Counted from the first letter of the stretch, positions 1 through 11,225 are shown. The stretch: DNA of 64,000 bases from Crotophaga sulcirostris (GCA_013397455.1 VYZB01000539.1:435796-499795), one strand, 5' to 3'. Numbers and translations: made by a program. Notes: generated by a model not told the origin, from the letters alone.

Positions 1-650
1 GTCTCCTGTTTACATGTCAAATTTGTAATGATAATATAAGGATATAGAGATTTCATTGCAGGTGAAAAAAAATACCGATATTTTTGGTAGCTAATTCATT
101 ATACATGAGAAGGTGAAATGTAAGATCTCTCTTGTTATATAGAAGTATAAAAACAAGTCTGTGTGCGTGGAAATATGCGTGCAAACAATAATGAGAATGC
201 AGTCATCTTTCTTCTTTAGATCATTTTACATTGAAAAAAAGTTTTTGTTATCTGCCTTCAAGCATGAAGAATTATATAGCTTAAAAAACAGAAACAGTTT
301 ATTTTAAAAGTATGTCTTCCTTCTGGTGACTTCAACAGCCTTATATATATGCAGAGATAGTATCAGATCCTAAAAGAAAGATGAAAGTTAAAAATGAAGA
401 TTTGCCTTAGCAGAATGACCTCAAAGGCTGTTCTAGCAAGTAAACTTTTTGGGAATTGGTGCTACAAATAATGTGAATAGCTGAAGGACGCTGAGAGCAA
501 GACTGATCAGTATCAGATTCAGATATCTAGTTTAACTGTCAATTGTAGTGTTTTTATATGATTAAGCTTTTATTATAGTTGAGAAAGATTTAGCTAAAAC
601 AGTCAGTGAGATTTAGCATTTGGTTTACTAGATCAAAAGTACATGCTTAG
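1..650. other. AT-rich sequence, no gene seen
   Basis: No open frame of note and no recognisable repeat up to the start of the CR1 copy near 651. Confidence 0.7.
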
Positions 651-1041
651 GTTGATCAAGATAGTGGAGTGTGTCCAGAGGAGGGCAACAAAGATGGTGA
701 AGGGACTGGAGCACAAGCCCTACGAGGAGCGACTGAGGGAACTGGGGCTGTTTAACCTGGAGAAGAGGAGGCTCAGGGGAGACCTTATTGCTCTCTACAA
801 CTACCTAAAAGGAGGTTGTAGTCAGGCAGGGGGTGGTCTCTTCTCACAGGTGACCAGTGACAGAACTAGAGAACATGGACTCAAGCTTTGTCAGGGAGAG
901 TTTAGGCTTGATATTAGGAAAAAAATCATCACTGAAAGGGTGATTGGCCATTGGAATGCAGTGCCCAGGGGGGTGGTGGAGTCGCCATCCCTGGAGGTGT
1001 TTAAGAGGAGATTGGATGAGGCACTTAGTGTCATGGTTTAG
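643..1041 (+). pseudogene. CR1 ORF2 C-terminal fragment, open frame
   Basis: The frame is open for 132 codons and encodes the region downstream of the reverse transcriptase in CR1 ORF2. Seen residues include [12 protein letters not shown] at the start, then [20 protein letters not shown], then [15 protein letters not shown] before the stop. The first few codons lie in flanking DNA, so the ATG is fortuitous and there is no reason to expect expression. A full CR1 ORF2 (endonuclease plus RT) is several times longer, so this piece cannot catalyse retrotransposition. Lack of internal stops or frameshifts argues the insertion is young compared with the other CR1 relics here. Confidence 0.9.
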
Positions 1042-1128
1042 AAGATGAGTTGGTGCTGGTGTTGAGTTATAGGTTGGACTCGATGTTCTTAAAGGTCCTT
1101 TCCAACCTCGTAATACTGTGATACTAAA
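651..1128 (+). mobile_element. CR1 LINE, 5'-truncated young copy (subfamily with ACTGTGAT tail)
   Basis: This is the 3' part of a CR1 non-LTR retrotransposon: the last part of ORF2 followed by the 3' UTR. Hallmarks are a GTGTCCAGAGGAG block at the left, the CCATCCCTGGAGGTGTTTAA block near 990, the GGTTGGACTCGATG block near 1073, and a short tail of the AATACTGTGATAC type. The left edge shows no promoter or earlier coding part, as expected for 5' truncation during target-primed reverse transcription. It matches the copies at 29312 and 36482 in tail type and in the TTGGTG(T/C)TGGTGTT(G/A)(G/A)GTTATAGG section, so these three form one subfamily. An intact frame across most of it points to recent insertion. 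Confidence 0.95.
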
Positions 1129-2761
1129 GATACTCAAAATGGTCTGAAGTATCCTGCTGGGCATCCAGCTGTCTCTCCAAAATAATACAGATCTCCTCTG
1201 TCTACCGCCCTCTAGGTGATGTCTCAAACACCTACAGCACAGCAAAAGGTAACTGACTAAACAGAGACATAATCTGCTTTAGGGTGAGGTAAATAGCTAT
1301 TCAGGCTTGATAGAGATAAAGATACTGTCTGTGTACGTTCATTATGACTATAATGGGGCCTTCAGGCACCTAGATCTTTTGAAGGTACCTAAATTTGGCT
1401 GTTGAATTTAAACCTGAATAACATCCTAATCACCTGAAGCTGCTAACAGTGACAAAATGAGGTAATTTTGTGTACAATCTTCATTAGTTCCACTGGGAGC
1501 ATTACTATGTAAATTCCACAGCACCCTACAGAAAAATAAAACACAGGTGGAACTGCCTGCAGAGGTAGTCTTGTAGTCACTGTCTGGCTACTGTTGAGAC
1601 TGAATCCTAACGAGTAAGCAGTTGTACTGCTCCTTAAAGGTGGAGTTGTAGTATGTTCTTTTCCTCCCAGGTCATACTGTTGAAAATGAGGAAAGCTCTG
1701 TAAAAATGCTTGGTGAACAACCAGAAAGGTGGTGAAAATGCCATGCATAAAAATAAGTAGGATAATTTTCAGTTTTACTGTGCCTGATCAAAGAATTCTA
1801 GATTTCATTCCAAATGCTTGGATGGGCTGAATACAGATTTGAACTGCTAATAGTGCTTAAAGGTATTCACTTCTAATCCATTCTAACCTCTATTTAATTC
1901 TCAGTATCTGTCTTTGTCTTACAGAGAGAGGTTATTGTCTGAATATTTGCTGATTTTTTTACTGCTTGACATTTCTCCCTTTTCATATGTTTTATAAGCT
2001 ATCTTCATTGTAACTTATTTTCTTCATTTTTGTTTCAATTATAGCATCTTGTAAAGGTCTTTTAAAATTTTTATTATTTTCTAGGATTTTTTTATTGATC
2101 TCTTTTCTTGGTGTAATTTTATCCAATACCTTTCTTGCTATTATGCCTTTTACTTACACTTTTTGTTTTTAGCATTACTGTAGCTTCTATGCAATTTCTA
2201 TTTTGATATCTATGAAGAGAATTACTCTTAATTTTGCTTGCATTTCCTGAGCTGTTGTTTTCATCTAGCCTTTTATAGTCAACAATTCTGTGGTATTATT
2301 TTAAGTATAGTAGAAAAATCCTTAAAAAAAACAGGTACAATGATAGTTTGATCCAACAAATACTGTTAATTATTTTTCAGGAGATGTAAGAAAATTTCTA
2401 TCATATATGAGAGGGCACTTTACATTACAGAGGGCACGAAAGTTTTAAACAAAAGCATTTTTCATATAGAAACATCTGTACTTGAAGGAGAAAATTTTTA
2501 TATATTCCCTGATTCCCAAGGGTTTGGCTTATACGCTAAATGGGTTTTGTGTCCCCAAAAAATTCTTTCCCCTAAACTACCCCTATTTAATTTAAAAAAC
2601 ATTACCTCTCTCCATCAGTCTTCTCCTGCTTAGGAATTTTATGGGAACTGATTCAATGAAGAAATCTCACTTTTCCATTTCGTAAAAGTCATTACTACAA
2701 ACAAAAAAAATGGCTTTCTGCAAACCTGATATAATCATTATATTTTCTCTCTTATATCTCA
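1129..2761. other. Intergenic or intronic sequence, nothing recognised
   Basis: AT-rich, with short T-rich runs between about 1950 and 2120. The open frames are short and not protein-like. Confidence 0.65.
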
Positions 2762-2884
2762 TTCAAAGTCAGGTTGGATGAGGCTCTGAGCAACCTAGTT
2801 GAAGAAGTCCCTGCTCACTGCAGGGGAGTTGGACTAGATGACCTTTAAAGGTCCCTTTCAATCCAAGCTATTCTATGATTCTGA
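2762..2884 (+). mobile_element. CR1 LINE 3' end fragment
   Basis: Contains AGGTTGGATGAGGCTCTGAG, then GGAGTTGGACTAGATGACCT, then a TTCTATGATTCTGA tail. This is the conserved CR1 3' UTR of the type that carries the CCTGC...CAGGGG step. Only about 120 bases are present. Confidence 0.9.
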
Positions 2885-4718
2885 CAGTAAATAATGTGCT
2901 GGACTGTCGCACCCATTCTCTTGTAAGAGTCCCTAAATCACTGCAGTGGAAATCAACACTTCAGCTGTCGGAATTTAAGGTGAATTAAAATCTCTTTCAT
3001 AACAAACTATTGACAAACTATTGACTCATATACTATTGACCTAAAGATGATTTCCCCTCTTCCATAGTTTTGATGGAGGAAGTTCTTTAATAGGGATATA
3101 ACATCATAGTACACAGTCTAAAATATGGTTTTGAATTATCATGAATTTAACAAATTAATCTGAAAAGACTATGTCCAATGTTATTTTTTAAAATCTAGGT
3201 GAAATTAAGATTTCTTATTTACAGAGAGTGAAAAAAAAATGCAAGGAAAAATAGTGTCCTTTCCTATTACACTTTATTTACTTTTCTAGATACATACATT
3301 CATAGGATGTTTGCATTTGCTTACTTTGTGGCTTTATTTGATGTTTTCTTTGAAAGTTTCATGTCTAAACTATAAACAAGCTGTTAATTAAACAAATGCA
3401 GATTTATAGCAGAAAAAAATAATCTCTTGATCGTGTTTCAGTCAATTAAACATACTATTATATCAGAAATTAAAGAATATATAATTTTGTGCTCTAGTTA
3501 TTATTCTGGATAGTTACTGAAAGTTATTTCCTTTTTTTTTGTAAGCTTCTGAAAATATGTGCTATGTCTGTGCAGTGATAAGTTTCATTAGAAGAAATGT
3601 ACCCAGCTCAAACATTAATCCATGAAATTCTATACCAGAACTGTACTAATGATATTTCAATTACATTCCAGATATGTTACTTTTAGATATATTGTTGTGT
3701 CATTGCTACATTACAAATAAAACAGTTGGGTCATCTCTCGATAGGAAATTTAATTATAGTGCTACTTTATCAGTATAAGATTTTCAGGTGCTAAGAGTCC
3801 ATTGGTGGCCTGGAAAAAATCAGGATAATAAGAAGCCAAGGAAGTGTGAAATATATGCAGAAAATGAAAATTATAAGTATCTGTAAGTATTATTAAGACA
3901 TTTTTTCTAACCCTTTTTCTAATAAATTCAGACTAGAAGTCTTGAACATAAAAAAAATATTATTATTATCTATTCCTAACAGTGATTTATAAGACACACG
4001 GTGTGGCTTTGACAAATTCAGATACTAGAAATAAGAGCTGTGACTTCCATGAAAAACAGTGAAGTCACTGGGGAGAGGGAGGATGTTGTGTCCCCTGTCA
4101 TTCCCCCCCCCCAAAAAAAACCAAAACAGACCACAACACCTAACCTTTACCTGCTTACCCCATGATTTAAAAGTACAGATATCTGTACGGTTTATACATC
4201 ATAGTGACATTTGAGGGTAATACTCTTCCAGTGTCCTTCAGGTTACTGTAAAGCCTAAGATTCTTCCTTAGTAACAAGCTGATGATTTGACTGGTAACTG
4301 AAAAGCTAATGTGTTTATTTACGCAATATATGTACCAAATTTTCCAGTTCTAAATTATGCTGTTACATTTCATATCCCCAAAATGAAAAATAAACCACAA
4401 CTTTATATATTTCACATGATAAGGATCATAACCTGCATCTGTCTTGTATTTCAACATTAAAATTTTGGTGGTTTATTTTTTCTCTCTAAAGTACAGAAAA
4501 CACATTACCTTATAGGAATTTCTGTGTTATCTCTGGTATTAGCAAATGAATGAGTGCAAATAGATTGTGATTTGCTGATAAAGGAGCTCAGAGTCTAATA
4601 AAAGACATAAAGTAAATGTTTTCTGCATTTCAGTTACCTATGAAGTTTGATCGCTGCACTGAGGATGCGAGGATGGGAGTGAGATTTTCTTTGTGAATCC
4701 AAGTTTCTCTCCCAAAGT
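2885..4718. other. No gene; short C/A homopolymer run
   Basis: AT-rich sequence without recognisable genes. A run of C followed by A occupies about 4103-4126, a slippage-prone simple tract. Confidence 0.65.
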
Positions 4719-4859
4719 CATAGAATACTTTCAGTCATAAGGGATCTCTTGGAGATCATCTAGTCTCCTCTCCAGGCTCTTCTGCTATACTGGCTAGATC
4801 AAAGATACACCATCTGTGACCCTATGCACTTGCCCTTTCCCCTGGAGCCATATAGGTCA

Positions 4860-5870
4860 CTGTTGATATATTCAGGGTTTCCCCTGGTAGTATTTTGCAT
4901 GCCTACACAGATATGTCATGTAAGGAAATAGTCTGAGGTCTGGAAAAGCCTCAGCATTCTATCCACAGCATCCCTGTTCAGAATCTCCAGGAAGGAGTAC
5001 ATCTCCCCAGACAGTAAGACTGACAGAAAGATGTAGGTCTCCATCACTGAAGTTGAGAGTCTCCTACAGCCACCACTTGCCACCTCCCTGGTGCAGATTC
5101 ACACCTGGTTCAGGAGGGTCACATTGTGATTCCTCCCCAGACAGAGATTTCTTCCCTGTAGGTGTACAGCTGGGAACTGAACTGTTCTGCAGAGGTAGGT
5201 GTCTGGGTGGAGAAGGAATCATCCTCCGGCTACCAGAAGTCACATACTCCCAGACTTCTCCTTTGTGGGAGTCTCCATTTGCCATTTAAACAGGTGCCAG
5301 GGGAGGTTCAGACTAGACATTAGGAAAAATTTCTTCACTGAAAGGGTGTTCAGGCACTGGAACAGGCCGCCCAGGGAGGCAGTTGGGTCACCATCCCTGG
5401 AGATGTTTAAAAGATAGGTTGAGGGGTTTCTCAGGGCTACGGTTTAGTAAGTGGACAGGTATAGCTTGACTCGATGATTAGAGGTCTTTTCCAAACAGAT
5501 GATTCTATGATTCTATGATTGATTCTATGATTCTAATTAAGGTACAGTGTTTGGCTGTTCTTCTTTCTGTGTAGCTGGGGGCTCATTCTGTCATCTCTGC
5601 AGAACTTCTATGAAGAGCCTGTTAATCCCTTTTTCATTATCCCTTGTGCTGCAGTCTGCTCACCTCCTCCCATAGCTGTTCAACTTAAGTTATTCCCAAT
5701 CAGCACACATCCCTTGCAGGCGGGGCTACCATCTCTGCCTTCCCCAGTCCCAGCAAAAGGCATGGAAAGCTCCCAGGCTTGGATGGTGACATCCATCCAG
5801 TAGATCTGCACTGAGGGGAGGTCTCTGATATGTCAGGACAGCTGCTTTGATCTATGCTGGGAACCATGAC
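4860..5870 (-). pseudogene. CR1 ORF1 relic (coiled-coil start plus SGNH-esterase-like domain)
   Basis: On the minus strand, 5684-5652 reads VEQLWEEVSRL, the coiled-coil-like N-terminal part of CR1 ORF1. After the interruption, 5075-5048 reads AVGDSQLQ, matching the GDS block that opens the SGNH hydrolase (esterase) domain known from ORF1 of the CR1/L2 clade. Near 4943-4926, TSDYF corresponds to the conserved SDYY block, followed by residues resembling the VGTNDTARG block. Several stops and frame changes are present and the catalytic region is degraded, so no protein is made. In living CR1 elements ORF1 is thought to bind RNA or membranes and to help form the retrotransposition particle; that is family knowledge, not shown here. 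Confidence 0.65.
5290..5537 (+). mobile_element. CR1 LINE 3' fragment nested in the older minus-strand CR1
   Basis: Contains AGGGGAGGTTCAGACTAGAC, TTTCTTCACTGAAAGGGTGT, CACCATCCCTGGAGATGTTT and a tail of repeated GATTCTAT octamers. Sequence on both sides belongs to the ORF1 relic on the opposite strand, so this copy is the younger insertion. It is most like the nested copy at 38746-39015. Confidence 0.95.
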
Positions 5871-5880
5871 CAGTGGTGCA

Positions 5881-8189
5881 TCACTGCTGTTGTTGCATTC
5901 TCCCCTTTTCCTGGAAATCCTTTAATTTTTCCATTTACTTAACCTTTTGTTCCCAGATCTACCTCTTATTAAATTTAAATGTCATTCTTTATAGATCTGA
6001 TAAATGATATGATTCTTCTCTTTCATATATCTCCTAGCTGTCTTCAACAGCTCCATTGCATCACTTCTCAGAAATAGCTTGAAGTTTCTGTTGGCATGCT
6101 AAGATGTATGTATGATGCACAGACTCATCACCGCTATGACAAGTTACCTAAAATTTCAGAAAAACTCCATTCATCCCTATGTGGTCATACACACTGTTAA
6201 GAATTGTTAAGGTTTGGATCCTTGTGAAAACATACAGCAGCCCCAGCAAATTAGGTTGCTTAACTAATAATTTTCGACTGAGCAACTATACACACCAGAT
6301 ATGCAAAATCTAATTGTTTCGTTTGTTGCCTTTTACATTTTTTTTTGTGGGGTTTTTTTGGTTTCTTTTTTCCAAAACAAAACAATACAAAACCAAAAAA
6401 AGGGATAGTGATGGGGAAAATCACTCTTCTCAATACAGTCTGGTATACTGCAGTATATACAGTACTTTGCTTACTTATGGTCAGTGTGCAGTCCTCTAGC
6501 ACCCCCAGGTAACTTTCATCCACTTGCTCTCCAGTCTATACTGGTGCATGGGGTTATGCCTCACCAGAAGTGTTTGGCATTTACTTTTGTTGATCTTCCT
6601 AAGATCCGTGTCAGTTCATTCCCCAAACTGTTGATTTCTTTCCCTACTATTGGAGACTTGTTTATAACCAGTAAAAACACTGCAACTTCAAAAGTACAGT
6701 ATTTTGAAATTTAAATAGATCATGAGTATTCTTAAATAAATACAGTCTGTGTATACACAGAAAATATGAAGGGCATGTGAAAATACAAGAAAGTATGTGG
6801 TCAAGGATTGAATAAAAAAAGAGGGACTATTACTTTGATGACCATGTATGAATAGAAAGAGATTAAATTTATTAGGCCTGTTATATAGTAGAAATAGTCA
6901 TCCAGTAAACACATAAATTGTCTCCCATTTCTCGTGTCCTTTAAATAAATAGTTCTTGTTTTGGAAATATATGAAAGTTTCATTCAGTTTGTATAAACTT
7001 CCTTCTAAGCATGTAATTTGCTGAGAAACACTGTCAGAATACAGAATATGGGAAATGATACTTTTTTTTTCTTCAGTTTTGAGTGTTTCTGCTGTCTTCA
7101 GAACTTCTGAAATTATTTTAGCATTCAAAAGAACAAAAAAAATCAGCTAATCTACTGTCAGTTTTTAAGAGAAAAAAACATAAACTCTTTCATATAAATT
7201 CCGAAGCAAAGATATAACGTTCAGTTATTTAAGATAGTCACAGAAAAAACAGAGTCTGTAGAATTATTTATTTGACCTATATTTGATGGTTTTCTTGAAA
7301 TTAATCAATCACTTTGATTGGAAAATAAATTAGCATGATTAGATCAGTCTTTGACTCAGATAGGACTGGAAAATCCCATCCTTGCTATGTCATAGTTTTA
7401 TCTTTTAAAATAAAAAAATGTAAGACATATACCTAATTTATTTAGATGGAGTAAACCCAGGGTCATACTGATATAAGGTCTTTTTTTGTTCCCAAAAATT
7501 CTTTTATAATACATGTTTTCAAAATATATGACATGCTGGTAGTGAGAGATTCAAATATCTGGCTGTGTACTGTGAAATAAATCAGAACAGGCAGTTTAAA
7601 TGTTCCTGGAAAAATGTCTTGATTCACAAAATGGAATAAATTTTTATGGGAAAAAGCTACCTTAGATTTCTGAGATTTCTTTCATTTTTTTTTAATCATC
7701 GGAGTCAAATTATTGAACGTCTGAACTTGGTAGGTAATATGTGTGAGAGTAATAACCAAAAAAAAAGGGATTATTACTATACAGGAAAGGAAAGGTTGAG
7801 AGCAGCAAAATATGATGAATGAACCCATGGCAAAATATCCTATTGTTGAGAAAAGCTAGGAGGCATACTAAAATAACTTAATGGCTGTATAATGAGCTCT
7901 TTAATGACTTTAAAATGTAATAAAAAAGGAATCATGAAAAATTGAAAATAAGGACATGACTGAAGATTACTGTAAAGGAATAGGTCAAGCATGCAAGGAT
8001 TGTATCAGAAAGATAGAAGCACGAAATCAGTTAAAGTTACACAGGGACATAAAAAATGGAAAAAATCCAAAAGTTTTAAAAGTACATTTTGGAGTAAAAA
8101 TAAGACAGTGAAAAGAACAGTTGCATTTACAGAAAGACAAAAATCGTACAAGAAGAGGTGGGACTGTGTTCCTTGTAAGAGAGGAGTCT
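5881..8189. other. No gene recognised
   Basis: AT-rich. T- and A-rich tracts near 6335-6410 and 7060-7080 create spurious low-complexity open frames on both strands. Confidence 0.6.
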
Positions 8190-8191
8190 GA

Positions 8192-8440
8192 GTGAATGGA
8201 GGCTATCTAGGAGATTTCTGGATTGATGACTTCTTAACGCAGTTACTGAATAGGGCAACAAGGATTGGTGACCTTCTTCAGTTACTACTTGCAAATACCC
8301 AAGAATCGTCTGGAGATCTGGTTGCCAGCATCAGCTTTGACGACAGTGACCCTAAATATTTAGACATTAAGACCTTAAGAGGCATGAGAAAGACATACAA
8401 AGGAATAAAGACTATGGATATCATAACTATATTAATATTG
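8192..8440 (+). pseudogene. CR1 ORF2 endonuclease relic
   Basis: A frame of about 80 codons contains DDFLTQLLNRATRIGDLLQL and later SFDDSDPKYLDIKTLRG. These correspond to the C-terminal half of the CR1 apurinic-like endonuclease domain, where intact elements have an NFLTQ..EPTR..ALLDLL block and a GHSDHEM block. The catalytic SDH histidine appears lost (SDP here). No CR1 3' end follows, so it is an isolated, very old internal piece. The flanks 8000-8190 and 8440 onward cannot be assigned. Confidence is moderate because the match is degenerate. Confidence 0.6.
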
Positions 8441-8929
8441 ATAATAATTATTATTAACTCACTTTAAAATTTACAATATTTATTAAAAAAACCCATATCT
8501 ATATAATGTATAGTAAAAAAGAGCATACATAATAAAACTTGAAATTAACTTGCAATTTACAGACCAGTAAAGTAAGAGCAACAAAATGTACTGCATTTTG
8601 AAATGTACAGAAATGATCCAATGTGGACCCAGAAGTGAAGTGAAATCTATCCATTTCCAACATCAGATTCTTCAATAGGCCATGTTACACTTAAAAGTCT
8701 TCTTGTAACAGAAGGGTCCACACTCTTTCTTGTTAATCTAATTAATATTTAACATAATAAACACCCAAATTACTTAATCAGTGCACAAAAGCCTCAGTAT
8801 TAGAGTTAAAATTTTTATATATAATTTTGTGATCATCTATCCCTTTTTAGTGGTGTTGCGCTCCCCCTTTCAATGGTCCTGAGTCTTAATTTTGACCCCC
8901 TAGTTTCCCTCAAGAAGAAAGAAGGACTG
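8441..8929. other. No gene recognised
   Basis: AT-rich spacer between two ancient CR1 relics of opposite orientation. Confidence 0.6.
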
Positions 8930-9430
8930 TTACAACAAGCCAGCAGCACACCATGGTACTTATCAAGTGCTCTGGGGACACTCAAGGGTCCCTGAGGGAT
9001 GGTGATATGCTCCCCAGTCCATCGGTCTTGAGTTTGTATTGCTGCAGGAGGGTCTTCCTTCTCTGGAACAGAGAATGCATGAATATTGCATGATTATTGT
9101 GAGATTCCAGCTGGCCCCTCCTCCAACATATCTAAGTCTCTCTGACAGGTCACCATGCCATCCAGTGTATCAGTAAGTTTTCCCACAACTTGGTGTCTTC
9201 AGACTTGATGAAGGCACACTTTATCTTCTTCTGCCAGTCATTGATAAAGACGTTAAATAGGAAAGGTTCCGGGATAGACTCACGAATTATTCCTCATTTT
9301 CCTGTATTCTAGGTAGACCACAAATCATTAAATACTATCAACTAAGCCTTACCATTCAAGCTATTTTTTACCCATCTGGTTGTAAATCTACACAGATCTA
9401 AATGTTATAACTTAGATAACAGACTTTTGT
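8930..9430 (-). mobile_element. Ancient CR1 ORF2 reverse-transcriptase relic
   Basis: On the minus strand the 9280-9190 stretch reads LFNVFINDWQKK followed by SEDTKLWENL. This matches the CR1 RT palm block that in intact elements ends in FADDTKL, so the first catalytic aspartate position is altered. Next come LDGMVTCQRDLDMLEEGP and QYKLKTDG-like residues, in the order expected for the region after the RT palm. Stops and frame changes are frequent. Neither end shows a CR1 3' UTR. Confidence 0.75.
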
Positions 9431-10417
9431 GGGAGACAGTGTTGCAAAAGTCAAGGGGATATTTATTAATATCAATGTAGCTAATGATATTAATTTTAAC
9501 AACTAATCCCTAAAAATGCCATGAAATCAACACATACAATGAAGATATGTTGGTGTTCTGTACACTTTACGGAAAAAAATAAACAATCAAATTGAAGCAT
9601 ACAAAAAAAGATGATTTGCTTTGACTGGGCAATACAGAACTTCTTTTGAGGTAAACTTGCAGATGCATAAGTTTTTCCTATAAAAAGGGTACTGAAACAA
9701 ATTAGATAAGTTGTGTAACAGAATTAGTTCAATGTAACGCATGCTATTGCTATTGTGCCATGTATTTCAGGGTTTTCCTTTAGCCAAGTCTTTAATTATG
9801 TTTATTTTCCTACAAAAGGAAGATTATTTTATTTAAATGACATTCTATCAGAATGTGCAATTTTTTTAACTTAATCGATCCCACTGAAAATTCATCTAGA
9901 ATGAATACACAGCAAAAGTTCCCTGAAAGCATCATGTCAGGACATTTTAGCATCTTTACATGCAATATTCTTAGCTATATCAATGTGATTTTTTAATTTA
10001 CACTTAACACAATATTTAGAAAAAACAATATGATGCCAGGTTACAAAGAATTTTATTTAGTCTGGTTAAAAGGAACCTCATCTGCTTACACTGTCCCTGG
10101 GAATAAAAAACTACAAAATCTTGGAGTCAAAGAGAAAAATCACAAACAAAAAAGTGAGTGCAACAGATGGCAATTCTCTAATCTTGTAGTTAGAGCATAG
10201 GGGAAAAAAAGAGACACAAATTCCTTCACAGCTTGCTTCTGGGATTATTTCGCTTGGTCCTCGCTGCTGTGGCTAGGACTCTGATCATTGTCTTTTTGTA
10301 TCAGTTTCGTAAAATTTAGAGTATACAGTCATCCTTGGGCGCTCCTTTATCCTCTTTTTTTCTCTCCCTGTAAAGCTAAAATAATTAGTTTGTATGGCTT
10401 AAACATTTTTATTGTAT
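9431..10417. other. No gene recognised
   Basis: AT-rich sequence with no repeat or coding signal I can name. Confidence 0.6.
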
Positions 10418-10561
10418 GTGCTTGAGGCTTTTGACAGTTTAACACTTTGCTGCCCCAGTGGCTGGAATGTGTGGAATGCATGGTTAAAGAAGGGAAAGTT
10501 TTGGATTTGCATCTTGTGAATAGGTAAGAAACTGCTGAATCATTCCATCCAGACTGAAAAA

Positions 10562-10726
10562 CCTGACTCTGTCTGGATGTCCGAAGGGTTCAAGCAGCAG
10601 TTATTACAGAGAGACAGTCTCTTGAACTGAGAACAACCCCAAAGCCTGATTGTGTCTGCATAGCCAGAGGATTCAAGCAGCAGTTGTCCTGGGCATGGGT
10701 CTTTTAAACTGCAAGTGACCCTGAAG
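10562..10726 (+). repeat. Tandem duplication in LTR family A U3
   Basis: Two copies of an 82-83 base unit, 10562-10644 and 10645-10726, each opening with CCTGA(C/T)T.TGTCTG and containing TTCAAGCAGCAGTT. The related LTR at 43731 has only one such unit (TCCGAAGTTCACACAG near 43927). Confidence 0.85.
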
Positions 10727-10830
10727 TCCCCAGTCCTTACTATGCCTCTGTCATCTCCAGGACTGCCTGAGCAGAGATATTGCATACATAAAGTGAGACT
10801 CCTCTGTGTGATAAGGGATGGAATTTTATC

Positions 10831-10840
10831 TATAAATAAG
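10831..10840 (+). promoter_or_regulatory. TATA box of LTR family A copy 1
   Basis: TATAAATAAG; the same motif sits at the matching place in copy 2 (44124). Present activity is unknown. Confidence 0.6.
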
Positions 10841-11130
10841 GTGTGCCAGAAAGCACCCATGTACCCATCATGCTTTGGACCACAGTGGAGTTTTAAAGAC
10901 CACAAGCTGAAAACAGCACTGGACCTAAGAAAATGATGATCATGTTTCTGTTCTATTCTTTTTTTATTCCCCCCCTCTTACTTTCTCTTTCCTCCCTCTC
11001 TGTTCTTACCTTCTCTTCAAAAACTACCTCATCTCTGCACTTTTGGGTGACTTTGACTGCATTTGAGCTACTGCTATTTTCATAAAAAAATTTTGTAAAA
11101 AATGTTTATAACTGACTATATATATTTTTG

Positions 11131-11215
11131 GTGAAGTAACTTTTCCTAACATCTAGTCTAAACTTCTTCTGGCTCAACTTGAGGCCATTTCCTCTTGTCT
11201 TAAAACAGAGGACAT
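11131..11215 (-). mobile_element. Old CR1 fragment
   Basis: Plus-strand TTTCCTAACATCTAGTCTAA followed by CTTGAGGCCATTTCCTCTTG is the reverse of the CR1 block encoding the last part of ORF2 (GGCCTCAAG...TTAGACTAGATGTTAGGAAA). Only about 85 bases can be traced. Confidence 0.85.
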
Positions 11216-11225
11216 TAAAACATGT

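Larger units (their letters stand above)
4719..5880 (-). mobile_element. Ancient CR1, minus strand, ORF1 joined to the 3' end, split by a later CR1
   Basis: Read on the minus strand, 5870-5540 and 5290-4860 carry degraded CR1 ORF1, and 4800-4719 carries a CR1-like 3' end (AGATCATCTAGTC on the plus strand next to a TCATAGAAT tail). Positions 5290-5537 are a plus-strand CR1 that interrupts the older one. The whole ORF2 expected between ORF1 and the 3' UTR is absent, so the element is internally deleted, or two fragments have been brought together. The stretch is richer in G and C than its surroundings. The ORF1 assignment is by motif recognition; the 3' end is less certain. Confidence 0.7.
10418..11090 (+). 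mobile_element. LTR-like element, family A, copy 1 (solo, 3'-eroded)
   Basis: It starts with TGTGCTTGAGGCTTTTGACA, which has a counterpart at 43731. A TATA box (TATAAATAAG) lies about 410 bases in and is followed in both copies by a GTGCCAGAAAGCAC-like segment. Further on, both carry a pyrimidine-rich CTCTTCTTTCTCTCTC-type tract and then the shared CACTTTTGGGTGA block. This order (TG start, U3, TATA, pyrimidine-rich R/U5) suits a retroviral LTR. No flanking gag, pol or second LTR was found, so it is a solo LTR. The ERV class cannot be named by eye. Confidence 0.65.

Noticed and set aside
844..1245. 133-codon minus-strand frame
   Set aside because: Antisense shadow of the young CR1 at 651-1128.
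6314..6499. Hydrophobic frame rich in phenylalanine
   Set aside because: Translation of a T-rich low-complexity tract; not a membrane protein.
10540..10936. 121-codon minus frame and 73-codon plus frame
   Set aside because: Inside the U3/R part of LTR family A, including the duplicated unit; no protein signature.
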